Shown here piece by piece: positions 27,453 through 35,440 of a stretch of DNA of 40,491 nt. The position numbers were made by a program, and so were the translations under genes. Under the pieces are notes generated by a model that saw nothing but the letters and a program-made list of their open reading frames with translations, was not told the origin of the DNA and did no database searches. Numbering within the stretch: position 1 is the stretch's first letter; each line of letters starts with the position of its first letter. The stretch is from Pseudomonadota bacterium (lineage in GTDB: Bacteria; Pseudomonadota; Gammaproteobacteria; Burkholderiales; Burkholderiaceae_C). The stretch is from contig JAFEER010000274.1 in NCBI GenBank assembly GCA_018240985.1, forward strand, positions 1 through 40,491, written 5' to 3'.

Positions 27453-27528
27453 TGGTGCCGGTTGTCGGATTCGAACTGACGACCTACCGCTTACAAGGCG
27501 GGTGCTCTACCAACTGAGCTAAACCGGC
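27453..27528 (-). tRNA. tRNA-Thr (anticodon TGT)
   Basis: This 76-base tRNA has a complete cloverleaf. The acceptor stem GCCGGTT pairs with AACCGGC, the D arm is GCTC...GAGC, the anticodon loop CTTGTAA has TGT reading ACA and related threonine codons, the T arm contains TTCGAAT, and CCA is encoded. A -10-like TAGAAT at 27538-27543 lies about 10 bases upstream on minus, with no good -35. tRNA genes are frequent landing sites for islands, and the restriction locus starts just downstream of its 3' end, but I see no duplicated tRNA tail on the far side. Confidence 0.96.
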
Positions 27529-27594
27529 GCAGGCTGCATTCTAGCTGCCAAAAACAGCCAGAACGCCCACTGCTGCGCGGCAACCCTCGACGGT

Positions 27595-28107
27595 TTATTT
27601 GACGCGCTTGAGCGACGGGCGCCCACCGCCCGCCGGCGGCCGGGGGGGGCGCGGCGGCTTCTTGTCCGGCACCTGGCCCGCATGGCCGTCTATGGATTGC
27701 AACTGCACGGGGGCACGATCGGTGTTTTCTCCGGCGGGCGCTGGCTCGGCTGCAGGACTGGTGATGTCACTTGGAACGCCTTCGTCCTCTTCCAGCGGGA
27801 AGGCCATGCCCTGGCCGTTCTCGCGCGCGTAGATGGCAATCACCCGGTGTACCGGAACCAGAATGTCACGGGGCTTGCCGCCAAAGCGCGCCTTGAACTC
27901 GATGAAGTCGTTGCCAATGTGCAAACCGCTCGTCGCGTCATAGCTGACGTTGAGCACTATTTCGCCATTGTTGACATATTCGCGCGGCACCTGCACCGCC
28001 TCGTTCACACGCACCACCAGGTAGGGCGTGAAACCATTGTCCGTGCACCACTCATACAGCGCCCGAACCAGGTAGGGACGCGTGGAGGGGAGATCTTGAG
28101 CATTCAT
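27595..28107 (-). CDS. sspB: SspB, ClpXP adaptor (protease specificity-enhancing factor)
   Basis: This 170-residue adaptor delivers ssrA-tagged proteins to the ClpXP protease. The folded part starts STRPYLVRALYEWCTDNGFTPYLVV and includes VLNVSYDATSGLHIGNDFIEFKARFGG, with PVHRVIAIYARENGQGM, all typical. A flexible acidic to proline-rich tail follows; the ClpX-binding tip in family members is at the extreme C-terminus. The start is placed at 28107 because family members begin MNAQ. An ATG lies immediately upstream at 28110 and a TTG at 28116. sspA lies 21 bases upstream on the same strand, the usual sspAB order. Confidence 0.93.
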   Translation of the reverse strand: MNAQDLPSTRPYLVRALYEWCTDNGFTPYLVVRVNEAVQVPREYVNNGEIVLNVSYDATSGLHIGNDFIEFKARFGGKPRDILVPVHRVIAIYARENGQGMAFPLEEDEGVPSDITSPAAEPAPAGENTDRAPVQLQSIDGHAGQVPDKKPPRPPRPPAGGGRPSLKRVK

Positions 28108-28128
28108 CATGCGCAAAGGGTACTCTGC

Positions 28129-28740
28129 TTACTTGCGCATGACCTTTTCCGAGGGCGTCAGCGCCTCGATATAGGCCGGGCGGGAGAAGATGCGCTCTGC
28201 GTACTTGAGCAAGGGCGCAGCGTTCTTGGAGAGCTCAATGCCGTAGTAATCCAGGCGCCACAGCAGCGGTGCAATGGCGACATCCAGCATGGAGAAGCCG
28301 TCGCCCAACATGTACTTGTTCTTCAGGAACACCGGGGCCAGCTGGGTCAGGCGGTCGCGGATGTGAGAGCGGGCCTTTTCGAGGGCCTTTTCGTTGCCCT
28401 TGGTGGCGCGGGACTCCAGTGCGTTCACGTGGACGAACAGTTCCTTCTCGAAGTTCAGCAGGAACAGGCGCACGCGGGCGCGATCCACGGGGTCGCCGGG
28501 CATCAGCTGCGGGTGCGGGAAGCGCTCATCGATGTACTCGTTGATGATGTTCGACTCGTACAGGATCAGATCACGTTCGACCAGGATGGGAACCTGGCCG
28601 TAGGGGTTCATCACGCTGATGTCTTCGGGCTTGTTGTACAGGTCCACATCGCGAATTTCAAAGTCCATGCCTTTTTCGAACAGCACGAAACGGCAACGAT
28701 GGGAGAAGGGGCAGGTCGTACCCGAATAAAGCACCATCAT
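28129..28740 (-). CDS. sspA: stringent starvation protein A
   Basis: This 203-residue RNA polymerase-associated protein has a glutathione-transferase fold. The N-terminal thioredoxin-like part contains YSGTTCPFSHRCRFVLFEKG and the cis-proline region NPYGQVPILVERDLILYES, followed by NIINEYIDERFPHPQL. Its C-terminal helical domain ends PAYIEALTPSEKVMRK. SspA acts in stationary phase, acid tolerance and virulence gene control in relatives, and as a transcription cofactor for phage P1 late genes. AGGAG lies nine bases before the ATG at 28740. A strong terminator separates it from petC upstream, so sspAB is its own unit. Confidence 0.95.
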   Translation of the reverse strand: MMVLYSGTTCPFSHRCRFVLFEKGMDFEIRDVDLYNKPEDISVMNPYGQVPILVERDLILYESNIINEYIDERFPHPQLMPGDPVDRARVRLFLLNFEKELFVHVNALESRATKGNEKALEKARSHIRDRLTQLAPVFLKNKYMLGDGFSMLDVAIAPLLWRLDYYGIELSKNAAPLLKYAERIFSRPAYIEALTPSEKVMRK

Positions 28741-28754
28741 GGTGAAGAGCTCCT

Positions 28755-28790
28755 AAAAATCAAAAGAGTGGGTGCCAAGGCACCCACTCT
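28755..28790 (-). terminator. strong Rho-independent terminator of the petABC operon
   Basis: A 12-base perfect stem, AGAGTGGGTGCC with GGCACCCACTCT around a two-base loop, followed on minus by TTTGATTTTT. It lies 46 bases past the petC stop. The sspA ribosome site is at its downstream edge. Confidence 0.9.
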
Positions 28791-28836
28791 GTGCAGGCTC
28801 GCGTCGCGCGAGAATTGCGGCGCAAGAGTCCCGAGG

Positions 28837-29592
28837 TTACTTGACGTCCTTCCAGTAGGCTGCGTTCAGCCTCCAGGCGATGAAGGTGAAACCAGCGAGG
28901 AAGAGCAGTACCCAGACGCCGACGCGGACACGGGTAGTTTGCGCCGGCTCACCCATCCACTGCAGGTAGTTGACCAGATCACCTACGGCCTGGTCGTATT
29001 GCTGGGCCGTCATGCTGCCGCCGGACATCTGCTCCCAGCCCTTGAACACCTGCTCGGTCACGCCATGGCTTTCACGCTCTTCGAAAACAGCACGGCGCTC
29101 GCCCTGCAGCTGCCACAGTGCATGCGGCATGCCCACGCTGGGGAAGGCCAGGTTGTTCCAACCCGTGGCCTTGCTGTCGTCACGGTAGAAGGTGCGCAGG
29201 AAGGTGTAGAGGTAATCGGCGCCTGAGCCTTGATGGCCGGCACGCGAGCGCGCAATCACCGTCAGGTCTGGCGGGTTGGCACCAAACCAGGCCGCAGCCT
29301 GCTTGGGATCAATGGCCGCCTTCATGGTTTCACCGATCTTATCGGTGGTGAACAGCAGGTTGTCCTTGATCTGTTGATCGGTCAGACCGATGTCGTTCAG
29401 ACGGTTGAAGCGCATGAAAGCGGCCGAGTGGCAGCTCAGGCAGTAGTTGACGAACAACTTGGCGCCGCTTTGCAACGATGCCTGGTTGGTGACGTCAACG
29501 GGAGCCTTGTCCCAGGCGATGCCGCCTTCGGAAGCCTGGGCGCCGCTGGCGATGCCCAGTGCTGCAATCAGGGAGAGAAGCAGTTTTTTCAT
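28837..29592 (-). CDS. petC: ubiquinol-cytochrome c reductase, cytochrome c1
   Basis: This 251-residue cytochrome c1 receives electrons from the Rieske protein and passes them to soluble cytochrome c. A cleavable signal (MKKLLLSLIAALGIASGAQA) precedes the heme-binding CLSCH at 51-55. NLAFPSVGMPHALWQLQGE contains the region of the methionine axial ligand. A C-terminal anchor helix (VWVLLFLAGFTFIAWRLNA) holds it in the membrane. GGAG lies nine bases before the ATG at 29592; the ATG three codons earlier would be too close to it. It is the last gene of petABC and is followed by a strong terminator. Confidence 0.97.
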   Translation of the reverse strand: MKKLLLSLIAALGIASGAQASEGGIAWDKAPVDVTNQASLQSGAKLFVNYCLSCHSAAFMRFNRLNDIGLTDQQIKDNLLFTTDKIGETMKAAIDPKQAAAWFGANPPDLTVIARSRAGHQGSGADYLYTFLRTFYRDDSKATGWNNLAFPSVGMPHALWQLQGERRAVFEERESHGVTEQVFKGWEQMSGGSMTAQQYDQAVGDLVNYLQWMGEPAQTTRVRVGVWVLLFLAGFTFIAWRLNAAYWKDVK

Positions 29593-29608
29593 TGTTGTCA
29601 TCTCCGGC

Positions 29609-31030
29609 TCAGTGAGGCTTGAAGGTCACGCGATCAGGCACGGGCTTGGGCGTGCCAAGACGAGTCCACCAGGGCATGAGCAGGAAAAAGCCGAAGTAAA
29701 ACAGCGTGCCCACCTGCGACAGGCGTTCGCCCACCGGGAAGGGCGCCTGTGTGCCCAGGTAGGCCAGCACCACGAACCACACGACAAAGATGGCATACAG
29801 CCACTTGTGCCAACCCGGACGGTAGCGGATCGAGCGCGCCGGGCTGCAATCGAGCCAGGGCAGGAAGAACAGGATGATCACGGCTCCGCCCATCACCACA
29901 ACGCCCCAGAACTTGGCGTCGATGGAGAGCATGAGTGCAATGACCACAGCTGCGGCGACGGCGATACCCGCCTTGACGAAGCCAGGCAGCTTGGCCTTGA
30001 ACACGCCGTAGCCCGCGCCCAGCACCACGCAGGCAATCAGCGCATACATCATCTCGCTGGTGATGGCGCGCAGCATGGAATAGAAGGGCGTGAAGTACCA
30101 GACTGGTGCAATGTGATTGGGCGTCTTGAGCGGGTCGGCCGGAATGAAGTTGTTGTACTCCAGGAAGTAGCCGCCAAACTCGGGCGCAAAGAACATCACG
30201 GCCGAGAAGATGAACAGGAAGATGCTCACGCCGAAGATGTCGTGCACCGAGTAGTAGGGATGGAAAGGCACGCCGTCGAGCGGGTGGCCATGCTCGTCCA
30301 CCGGCTTGCCGGGGCCCTTGATCTCGATGCCGTCGGGGTTGTTCGAGCCCACGTCGTGCAGCGCCAGCAGGTGCGCCACCACCAGGCCCAGCAGCACCAG
30401 GGGCACGGCGATGACGTGGAAGCTGAAGAAGCGGTTCAGCGTTGCATCACCCACCACGTAGTCGCCACGGATCAGCAGCGCCAGATCCGGGCCGACGAAG
30501 GGGATGGCGGCGAACAGGTTCACGATCACCTGGGCGCCCCAGTAGGACATCTGGCCCCAGGGCAGCAGGTAGCCCATGAAGGCCTCGGCCATCAGCGCCA
30601 GGAAGATGGCGCAGCCGAAGATCCAGACCAGCTCGCGCGGTTTGCGGTACGAACCGTACAGCAAACCGCGGAACATGTGCAGATAGACGACGATGAAGAA
30701 GGCCGATGCACCCGTGGAATGCATGTAGCGGATCAGCCAGCCCCAGGGCACGTCGCGCATGATGAACTCAACCGACTCGAACGCCTTCGCGGCATCGGGC
30801 TTGTAGTTCATCACCAGAAAGATCCCGGTGACGATCTGGATCACCAGCACCAGAAGGGCCAGCGAGCCGAAGATGTACCAGAAGTTGAAGTTCTTCGGAG
30901 CGTAGTACTCCGACATGTGAACCTTGTAGGCATCGAACGCCGTCGGGAAACGGTTTTCGAGCCAGTTCATGGTTTTCGCGCCTGCCGAGGCATTGGGCGA
31001 GATCTCTTTGAATTCGCGGTAAGCAGCCAT
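29609..31030 (-). CDS. petB: ubiquinol-cytochrome c reductase, cytochrome b
   Basis: This 473-residue integral membrane subunit carries both b hemes and the quinol and quinone sites. Heme ligands are H104 and H118 in one helix and H205 and H220 in another. The second pair is 15 residues apart rather than the 14 seen in alphaproteobacteria, which I believe is usual in beta and gamma sequences. The Qo-site motif reads PVWY at 309-312 instead of PEWY. The C-terminal half adds further hydrophobic helices (PGFVKAGIAVAAAVVIAL and DCSPARSIRYRPGWHKWLY). GAGAGG lies eight bases before the ATG. It lies between petA and petC in one operon. Confidence 0.98.
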   Translation of the reverse strand: MAAYREFKEISPNASAGAKTMNWLENRFPTAFDAYKVHMSEYYAPKNFNFWYIFGSLALLVLVIQIVTGIFLVMNYKPDAAKAFESVEFIMRDVPWGWLIRYMHSTGASAFFIVVYLHMFRGLLYGSYRKPRELVWIFGCAIFLALMAEAFMGYLLPWGQMSYWGAQVIVNLFAAIPFVGPDLALLIRGDYVVGDATLNRFFSFHVIAVPLVLLGLVVAHLLALHDVGSNNPDGIEIKGPGKPVDEHGHPLDGVPFHPYYSVHDIFGVSIFLFIFSAVMFFAPEFGGYFLEYNNFIPADPLKTPNHIAPVWYFTPFYSMLRAITSEMMYALIACVVLGAGYGVFKAKLPGFVKAGIAVAAAVVIALMLSIDAKFWGVVVMGGAVIILFFLPWLDCSPARSIRYRPGWHKWLYAIFVVWFVVLAYLGTQAPFPVGERLSQVGTLFYFGFFLLMPWWTRLGTPKPVPDRVTFKPH

Positions 31031-31044
31031 TTTCAGTACCTCTC

Positions 31045-31644
31045 TCAGGCCTTTTTGTCGTCACCAATCAGGATTTTGGTGTCTGACAGGTACATATGCG
31101 GTGGCACCTCGAGGTTGTCGGGCGCAGGCTTGTTCTTGAACACGCGGCCGGCCATGTCGAACGTGGAGCCGTGGCAGGGGCAGAGGAAGCCACCCTGCCA
31201 GTCATTGGGCAGGGAGGGCTGGGGGCCCGGCGTGAATTTATCGGTAGGCGAGCAGCCGAGGTGGGTGCAGATACCCACCACTACCAGGACTTCGGGCTTG
31301 ATCGAGCGCCACTCGTTGCGCGCATAGGGCGGTGTGAATTCATCCGGGTGGCGTTTGGACTCGGGGTCGGCCAGCTGGCTATCGAGCTTGGGCAGCTCGG
31401 CCAACTGCTCCTTGGAGCGCCTGATGATCCAGACCGGCTTGCCGCGCCACTCCACGGTGAGCTTTTCATCCGGCTTGAGACCTGAGATGTCCACCTCGAC
31501 GGCGGCACCTGCGGCCTTTGCCTTCTCGGAAGGCTGGAACGTACTCACAAAGGGGACGGCAACTGCCACTCCGCCCACCGCACCGGCACAGCTGGAGGCA
31601 ATGAGCCATGTCCGCTTGCTGGAGTCGATCTGAGTTTGACTCAT
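31045..31644 (-). CDS. petA: ubiquinol-cytochrome c reductase, Rieske iron-sulfur subunit
   Basis: This 199-residue Rieske protein has cluster motifs CTHLGC (126-131) and CPCHGS (155-160). C126, H128, C155 and H158 bind the 2Fe-2S cluster, and C131 with C157 form the disulfide. An N-terminal anchor (about 12-33) is preceded by SSKRTW, a lysine-arginine version of the twin-arginine motif, which suggests Tat-dependent insertion with a relaxed signal. The tatABC genes lie about 5 kb away. GAGG precedes the ATG by six bases. It is the first gene of petABC, behind a promoter at 31684-31713. Confidence 0.97.
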   Translation of the reverse strand: MSQTQIDSSKRTWLIASSCAGAVGGVAVAVPFVSTFQPSEKAKAAGAAVEVDISGLKPDEKLTVEWRGKPVWIIRRSKEQLAELPKLDSQLADPESKRHPDEFTPPYARNEWRSIKPEVLVVVGICTHLGCSPTDKFTPGPQPSLPNDWQGGFLCPCHGSTFDMAGRVFKNKPAPDNLEVPPHMYLSDTKILIGDDKKA

Positions 31645-31683
31645 GGGGATCCTCGGTATGCTTCTCTATGGGGTCAACCACAA

Positions 31684-31713
31684 ATTGTAGCGGACGCGAA
31701 TTGCTTGCTTCAA
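31684..31713 (-). promoter_or_regulatory. petABC sigma-70 promoter
   Basis: On minus, TTGAAG (31713-31708), an 18-base spacer and TACAAT (31689-31684) make a near-consensus promoter. The start point would be near 31677, giving a leader of about 33 bases before petA. mscL diverges from the same 142-base gap. Confidence 0.6.
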
Positions 31714-31786
31714 CGTCATTCGCGCACTTAAGCTACGCCGTCAGTTTGTTTTTAATCAATTTTTCACCGCATCAAAGGTTTTCACC

Positions 31787-32215
31787 ATGAGCATCACCCA
31801 AGAATTCAAAGAATTTGCCGTCAAAGGAAACGTCATTGACCTAGCCGTCGGCGTCATCATCGGTGCCGCATTCGGCAAGATCGTCGATTCCGTCGTGGCC
31901 GACCTCATCATGCCGGTGGTCGGCCTGGTGTTTGGCAAGCTCGATTTTTCCAATCTTTTCCTTGTGCTGGGCAGCATTCCCGAGGGCACGGCACGCACCC
32001 TGGATGCGCTGAAAAAAGCCGGCGTGCCGGTGTTTGCCTATGGCAACTTCATCACCGTGGCGGTGAACTTCGTCATCCTGGCCTTCATCATCTTCATGAT
32101 GGTCAAGCAGTTCAATCGACTCAAGCGCGAAGCCCCGGCGGAGCCGGCTCCAGAGGCCGTAACGCCCGAAGACATCGTGCTGCTGCGCGAGATCCGCGAC
32201 AGCCTCAAGCGCTGA
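31787..32215 (+). CDS. mscL: large-conductance mechanosensitive channel MscL
   Basis: The 142-residue MscL opens under membrane tension to release solutes during osmotic downshock. The N-terminal amphipathic helix and first membrane helix read [29 protein letters not shown] periplasmic loop follows, then a second helix [20 protein letters not shown] and a charged cytoplasmic helix ending [10 protein letters not shown]. The length and motifs match the family. AAAGG lies eight bases upstream of the ATG. It is a single-gene unit with a strong terminator 20 bases downstream. Confidence 0.97.
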   Translation: MSITQEFKEFAVKGNVIDLAVGVIIGAAFGKIVDSVVADLIMPVVGLVFGKLDFSNLFLVLGSIPEGTARTLDALKKAGVPVFAYGNFITVAVNFVILAFIIFMMVKQFNRLKREAPAEPAPEAVTPEDIVLLREIRDSLKR

Positions 32216-32235
32216 TTTTTTGTACCCAAACGACA

Positions 32236-32272
32236 CGCCCGTGGCTCGCACGCCACGGGCGTTTGTGTTTTT
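32236..32272 (+). terminator. Rho-independent terminator after mscL
   Basis: CGCCCGTGGC pairs with GCCACGGGCG around a six-base loop, followed by TTTGTGTTTTT. It ends 10 bases before the stop codon of the convergent pdxA. Confidence 0.9.
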
Positions 32273-32281
32273 GACGATTGT

Positions 32282-33316
32282 TCACCGTGCCAGCCTGCGT
32301 GCCATGCGCACGGCCTCGATGAGGCTGCTCGCATCCGCCACCCCCTGCCCGGCGATGTCGAAGGCCGTGCCATGGTCGGGGCTGGTGCGCACCAGCGGCA
32401 GGCCGAGCGTGACGTTCACGCCCTTGTCCACGCCCAGATACTTCACCGGGATCAGTCCCTGGTCGTGGTACATCGCCACCACGACATCGAACTCGCCGGG
32501 CTTGTGCGCCGCGGCACGTGCACGCATGAAGACCGTGTCCGGCGCATAGGGGCCATGTGCGTCCATGCCTTCGGCGCATGCCTGCGCAATCGCCGGCGCA
32601 ATGATGTCCAGTTCTTCACGGCCGAACAGCCCCCCTTCGCCGGCATGGGGATTGAGCCCGGCCACGCCAATGTGCGGCACCCGCCCCAGGCTGCGCGAGA
32701 GCGCGCCATGGGTAATGCGCAGCGTCTGCAGCACATTGTCGAAGGTCACGGCCTCAATGGCCTCGCGCAGCGCGACATGGATGCTGACCAGCACCGTGCG
32801 CAGTTCGTCGTTCGCCAGCATCATGCGCACCGGCATCTGCGCCACGGGTACGCCGGCATGCTGCGCCGCCTCGGCCTGCAGCAGCTCAGTGTGACCGGGA
32901 AAAGCTACGCCGGCCGCGGCCAGTGCCTCCTTGTGCAGGGGTGCCGTCACCAGGCCCGCGATCTCGCCACGCAGCGCGGCGCGCGCGGCCCAGAGCACGC
33001 AGGCCGCGGCCGCGCGCCCGGCCTCGGCACTGACCCGCCCCCAGGGCGCCGGGGTGCCGGCCAGTTCGGGCAGTTGCCACACCGGCAGGCAGCGCGGCGG
33101 CACCTGCCCCAGTTCGCCCAGCGACCCCAGGCGCGCGACAGGCAGGCTTGGCTTGCCGGGCCGCTCCAGGCAGGCGGCTGCGCGGCGCAACGTGGCCACG
33201 TCGCCCACGGCAAAGCAGCCCTGCATGTCCACCGGTGCGTCACGAAAGGCCTTGGCCACGATCTCGGGGCCTATGCCGGCGGGATCGCCCTGGGTGATGG
33301 CGAGAAAAGCGGTCAT
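32282..33316 (-). CDS. pdxA: 4-hydroxythreonine-4-phosphate dehydrogenase
   Basis: This 344-residue NAD-dependent enzyme works in the DXP-dependent pathway of pyridoxal 5'-phosphate synthesis. The N-terminus LAITQGDPAGIGPEIVAKA is diagnostic, as are VTAPLHKEAL with the following FPGHTELL, RVPHIGVAGLNPHAGEGGLFGREE and MYHDQGLIPVKYLG. The metal-binding histidines expected in these segments are present. The ATG at 33316 is preferred because the family begins close to LAITQGDPAG. No strong ribosome site is visible. A palindrome lies upstream, near the end of the NIF3-like gene that precedes it on minus. Confidence 0.96.
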   Translation of the reverse strand: MTAFLAITQGDPAGIGPEIVAKAFRDAPVDMQGCFAVGDVATLRRAAACLERPGKPSLPVARLGSLGELGQVPPRCLPVWQLPELAGTPAPWGRVSAEAGRAAAACVLWAARAALRGEIAGLVTAPLHKEALAAAGVAFPGHTELLQAEAAQHAGVPVAQMPVRMMLANDELRTVLVSIHVALREAIEAVTFDNVLQTLRITHGALSRSLGRVPHIGVAGLNPHAGEGGLFGREELDIIAPAIAQACAEGMDAHGPYAPDTVFMRARAAAHKPGEFDVVVAMYHDQGLIPVKYLGVDKGVNVTLGLPLVRTSPDHGTAFDIAGQGVADASSLIEAVRMARRLAR

Positions 33317-33361
33317 ATCGAAACAAATAGGGTGTTTGTCGTTAACCAACAACCGTCACAA

Positions 33362-33378
33362 GCTATGTAAAACATAGC
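33362..33378. promoter_or_regulatory. 17-bp palindrome between the NIF3-like gene and pdxA
   Basis: GCTATGT-aaa-ACATAGC is a perfect AT-rich dyad in the 66-base gap upstream of pdxA. It is followed on minus by only TTG, so it is a poor terminator. A regulator site is as likely. A weak TTGTTG, 17 bases, TATTTG pair lies between it and pdxA. Confidence 0.4.
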
Positions 33379-33382
33379 AAAT

Positions 33383-34135
33383 TCAGGCAGGATTGTCGAT
33401 GTCGATGAACTGATGCTCCAGCCCCAGCTGGCGCGCCACATGTGCGGCCACGGCGGGGGCGCCATAGCGCTCGGTGGCATGGTGGCCGGCAGCAATGAAG
33501 GCGACGCCGGTCTCGCGCGCCAGATGGGTCTGGGGTTCGGAAAATTCGCCGGTGATGAAGGCATCGGCCCCTGCTGCGATGGCCGACTCGAAGTAGCCCT
33601 GGGCACCGCCCGTGCACCAGGCGACGCGCCGTATCGGGCGAGCGCCCTCGGGCGCCACCAGGGTCACGCCACGCCCCAGCGCCACCTGCACATGCGCGGC
33701 CAGTTCGGCGGCGCCGGCAAAGGCGGCGGGGGCGGCAAAGCCCAGCTCCTGCTCGCCAAAGCGCTGATCGGCCTGCCAGCCCAGCACCAGGCCCAATTGG
33801 GCGTTGTTGCCCAGTTCTGGATGCGCATCCAGCGGCAGGTGGTAGGCGAACAGGTTGATGTCGTGCGCCAGCAGGCGCTGCAGGCGCTGCTTCATCCAGC
33901 CGGTGACGCGGCCATCCATGCCGCGCCAGAACAGGCCATGGTGCACAAAAATGGCGTCGGCACGCGCGGCAATGGCCGCGTCTATCAGCGCCAGACTGGC
34001 CGTAACGCCGCTCGCGACGCGCTGAATCTCGCCGCGGCCCTCCACCTGCAGGCCGTTGGGGCCGTAGTCCTTGAAACGCTCGGGCTGCAGCAGGGCGTCG
34101 AACCGGGCCAGTAGATCGCTTCGGGGGATGCTCAT
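33383..34135 (-). CDS. NIF3-like dinuclear metal centre protein
   Basis: This 250-residue member of the NIF3/YbgI family forms hexamers holding two metal ions per subunit. The metal-binding segments are visible: FVHHGLFWRG near residue 67 and HDINLFAYHLPLDAH near 93, with the C-terminal ETGVAFIAAGHHATERYG. EFSEPQTH carries another expected ligand region. The biochemical role is unsettled; links to GTP cyclohydrolase I and to metal delivery have been proposed. The start at 34135 follows the family pattern, in which conserved sequence begins near residue 10. It precedes pdxA on minus and diverges from the protease gene at 34231. Confidence 0.92.
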   Translation of the reverse strand: MSIPRSDLLARFDALLQPERFKDYGPNGLQVEGRGEIQRVASGVTASLALIDAAIAARADAIFVHHGLFWRGMDGRVTGWMKQRLQRLLAHDINLFAYHLPLDAHPELGNNAQLGLVLGWQADQRFGEQELGFAAPAAFAGAAELAAHVQVALGRGVTLVAPEGARPIRRVAWCTGGAQGYFESAIAAGADAFITGEFSEPQTHLARETGVAFIAAGHHATERYGAPAVAAHVARQLGLEHQFIDIDNPA

Positions 34136-34230
34136 GCAGCCGATTGTGCGGCAGTGCCGCGGGCAGGTGCTGCAAACACGCGACAATCACCCTTTCCCCG
34201 CCGCGCCACTAGGCCGCCCATCCCCGCATC

Positions 34231-35370
34231 ATGAAACGTTACTGGTTGCTGTTTTCCCAAGCCGTGACGGTGCTCGTCGCCGCCTATTTCGTGGTCGCCA
34301 CCTTGCAGCCAGACTGGCTGCAGCGCGGTGCGACGCGCGGCGGCGCCGGCATTTCCCTGATTGAAGCACCCCCATCCGCCAGCTCCCAGCCGGCGGCCGG
34401 CAGCTTCAGTGCCGCGGCGCGCAAGGCGGCGCCGGCCGTGGTCAGCATCACCACCAGCAAGGAGGTGCGCAACCCGCGCAGCAACGACCCCTGGTTCCAG
34501 TTCTTTTTTGGCGACCAGGGCCCGCAGGCGCAGACCGGGCTGGGCAGCGGCGTCATCGTCAGCCCCGATGGCTACATCCTGACCAACAACCATGTGGTCG
34601 AGGGCGCCGACGAGATCGAAGTGGCGCTCACCGACGGTCGTCGTGCGCGCGCCACCGTCATCGGCACCGACCCCGACACGGATCTGGCCGTGCTCAAGGT
34701 GCAGCTCGACAAGCTGCCGGTCATCGTGCTGGGCGACTCCGACAGGCTCTCCGTCGGCGACCAGGTGCTGGCCATAGGCAACCCCTTCGGCGTGGGCCAG
34801 ACGGTGACCAGTGGCATCGTCTCGGCGCTGGGCCGTTCGCACCTGGGCATCAACACCTTCGAGAACTTCATCCAGACCGACGCCGCCATCAATCCCGGCA
34901 ATTCGGGTGGGGCATTGGTGGACGTGAATGGCAACCTCATGGGTATCAACACCGCCATCTATTCGCGCTCCGGCGGCAGCATGGGCATAGGTTTTGCCAT
35001 TCCCGTGTCCACGGCCAAGCAGGTGCTGGAGGGCATCGTGCGCGACGGCCAGGTGACGCGCGGCTGGATCGGCGTCGAGCCCAATGAACTGTCGCCCGAG
35101 CTGGCACAGACCTTTGGCGTGCAGGCCACGCAGGGCGTGATCATCACCGGCGTGCTGCAGGGCGGGCCTGCGGCGCAGGCCGGCATACGCCCCGGCGACG
35201 TGATCCTGCAGGTGGGCGGCAAGCCCACCGACAACGTGTCGCAGCTGCTCACGGCCGTGGCGGCGCTGCAGCCGGGCCAGGCTGCGAGCTTCGAGCTGCA
35301 GCGCGGGGACAAGCAGATGAAGCTGTCAGTGGTGGCGGGAACGCGTCCGCGCGCACAGCAGCGCCGCTGA
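34231..35370 (+). CDS. membrane-anchored HtrA/DegS-type serine protease
   Basis: This 379-residue trypsin-like protease has one PDZ domain and an uncleaved-looking N-terminal anchor (LLFSQAVTVLVAAYFVVATL), as in DegS. The catalytic triad is H121 (TNNHVVEG), D151 (DTDLAVL) and S225 (NPGNSGGAL). The single PDZ domain covers about 275-370 (GWIGVE through VILQVGGKPTDN). DegS cuts the anti-sigma factor RseA when unfolded outer-membrane proteins bind its PDZ domain. With no rseA in the window, that role is inference, and DegQ-like quality control is possible. The short hydrophilic Q/R-rich tail is unremarkable. It converges on tatC across a palindromic repeat. Confidence 0.93.
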   Translation: MKRYWLLFSQAVTVLVAAYFVVATLQPDWLQRGATRGGAGISLIEAPPSASSQPAAGSFSAAARKAAPAVVSITTSKEVRNPRSNDPWFQFFFGDQGPQAQTGLGSGVIVSPDGYILTNNHVVEGADEIEVALTDGRRARATVIGTDPDTDLAVLKVQLDKLPVIVLGDSDRLSVGDQVLAIGNPFGVGQTVTSGIVSALGRSHLGINTFENFIQTDAAINPGNSGGALVDVNGNLMGINTAIYSRSGGSMGIGFAIPVSTAKQVLEGIVRDGQVTRGWIGVEPNELSPELAQTFGVQATQGVIITGVLQGGPAAQAGIRPGDVILQVGGKPTDNVSQLLTAVAALQPGQAASFELQRGDKQMKLSVVAGTRPRAQQRR

Positions 35371-35380
35371 ACTTACTCTT

Positions 35381-35427
35381 GAAATAGTAGCTGCTGGCGC
35401 CCAACAGACGGGCGCTGGCGCCAATTT
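35381..35427. repeat. palindromic intergenic repeat, copy D
   Basis: On plus, ATAGTAGCTGCTGG then CGCCC, spacer aacagac, GGGCG and CTGGCGCCAATTTT. The arms extend to about eight pairs. It separates the converging protease and tatC genes and has T-rich sequence on its right edge, so it may end both transcripts. Confidence 0.65.
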
Positions 35428-35440
35428 TCAACCCAACATC

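Noticed and set aside
29447-31327. Long plus-strand open frame across petABC
   Set aside because: It is antisense to the cytochrome bc1 genes and rich in His and Gln; it has no promoter or family match.
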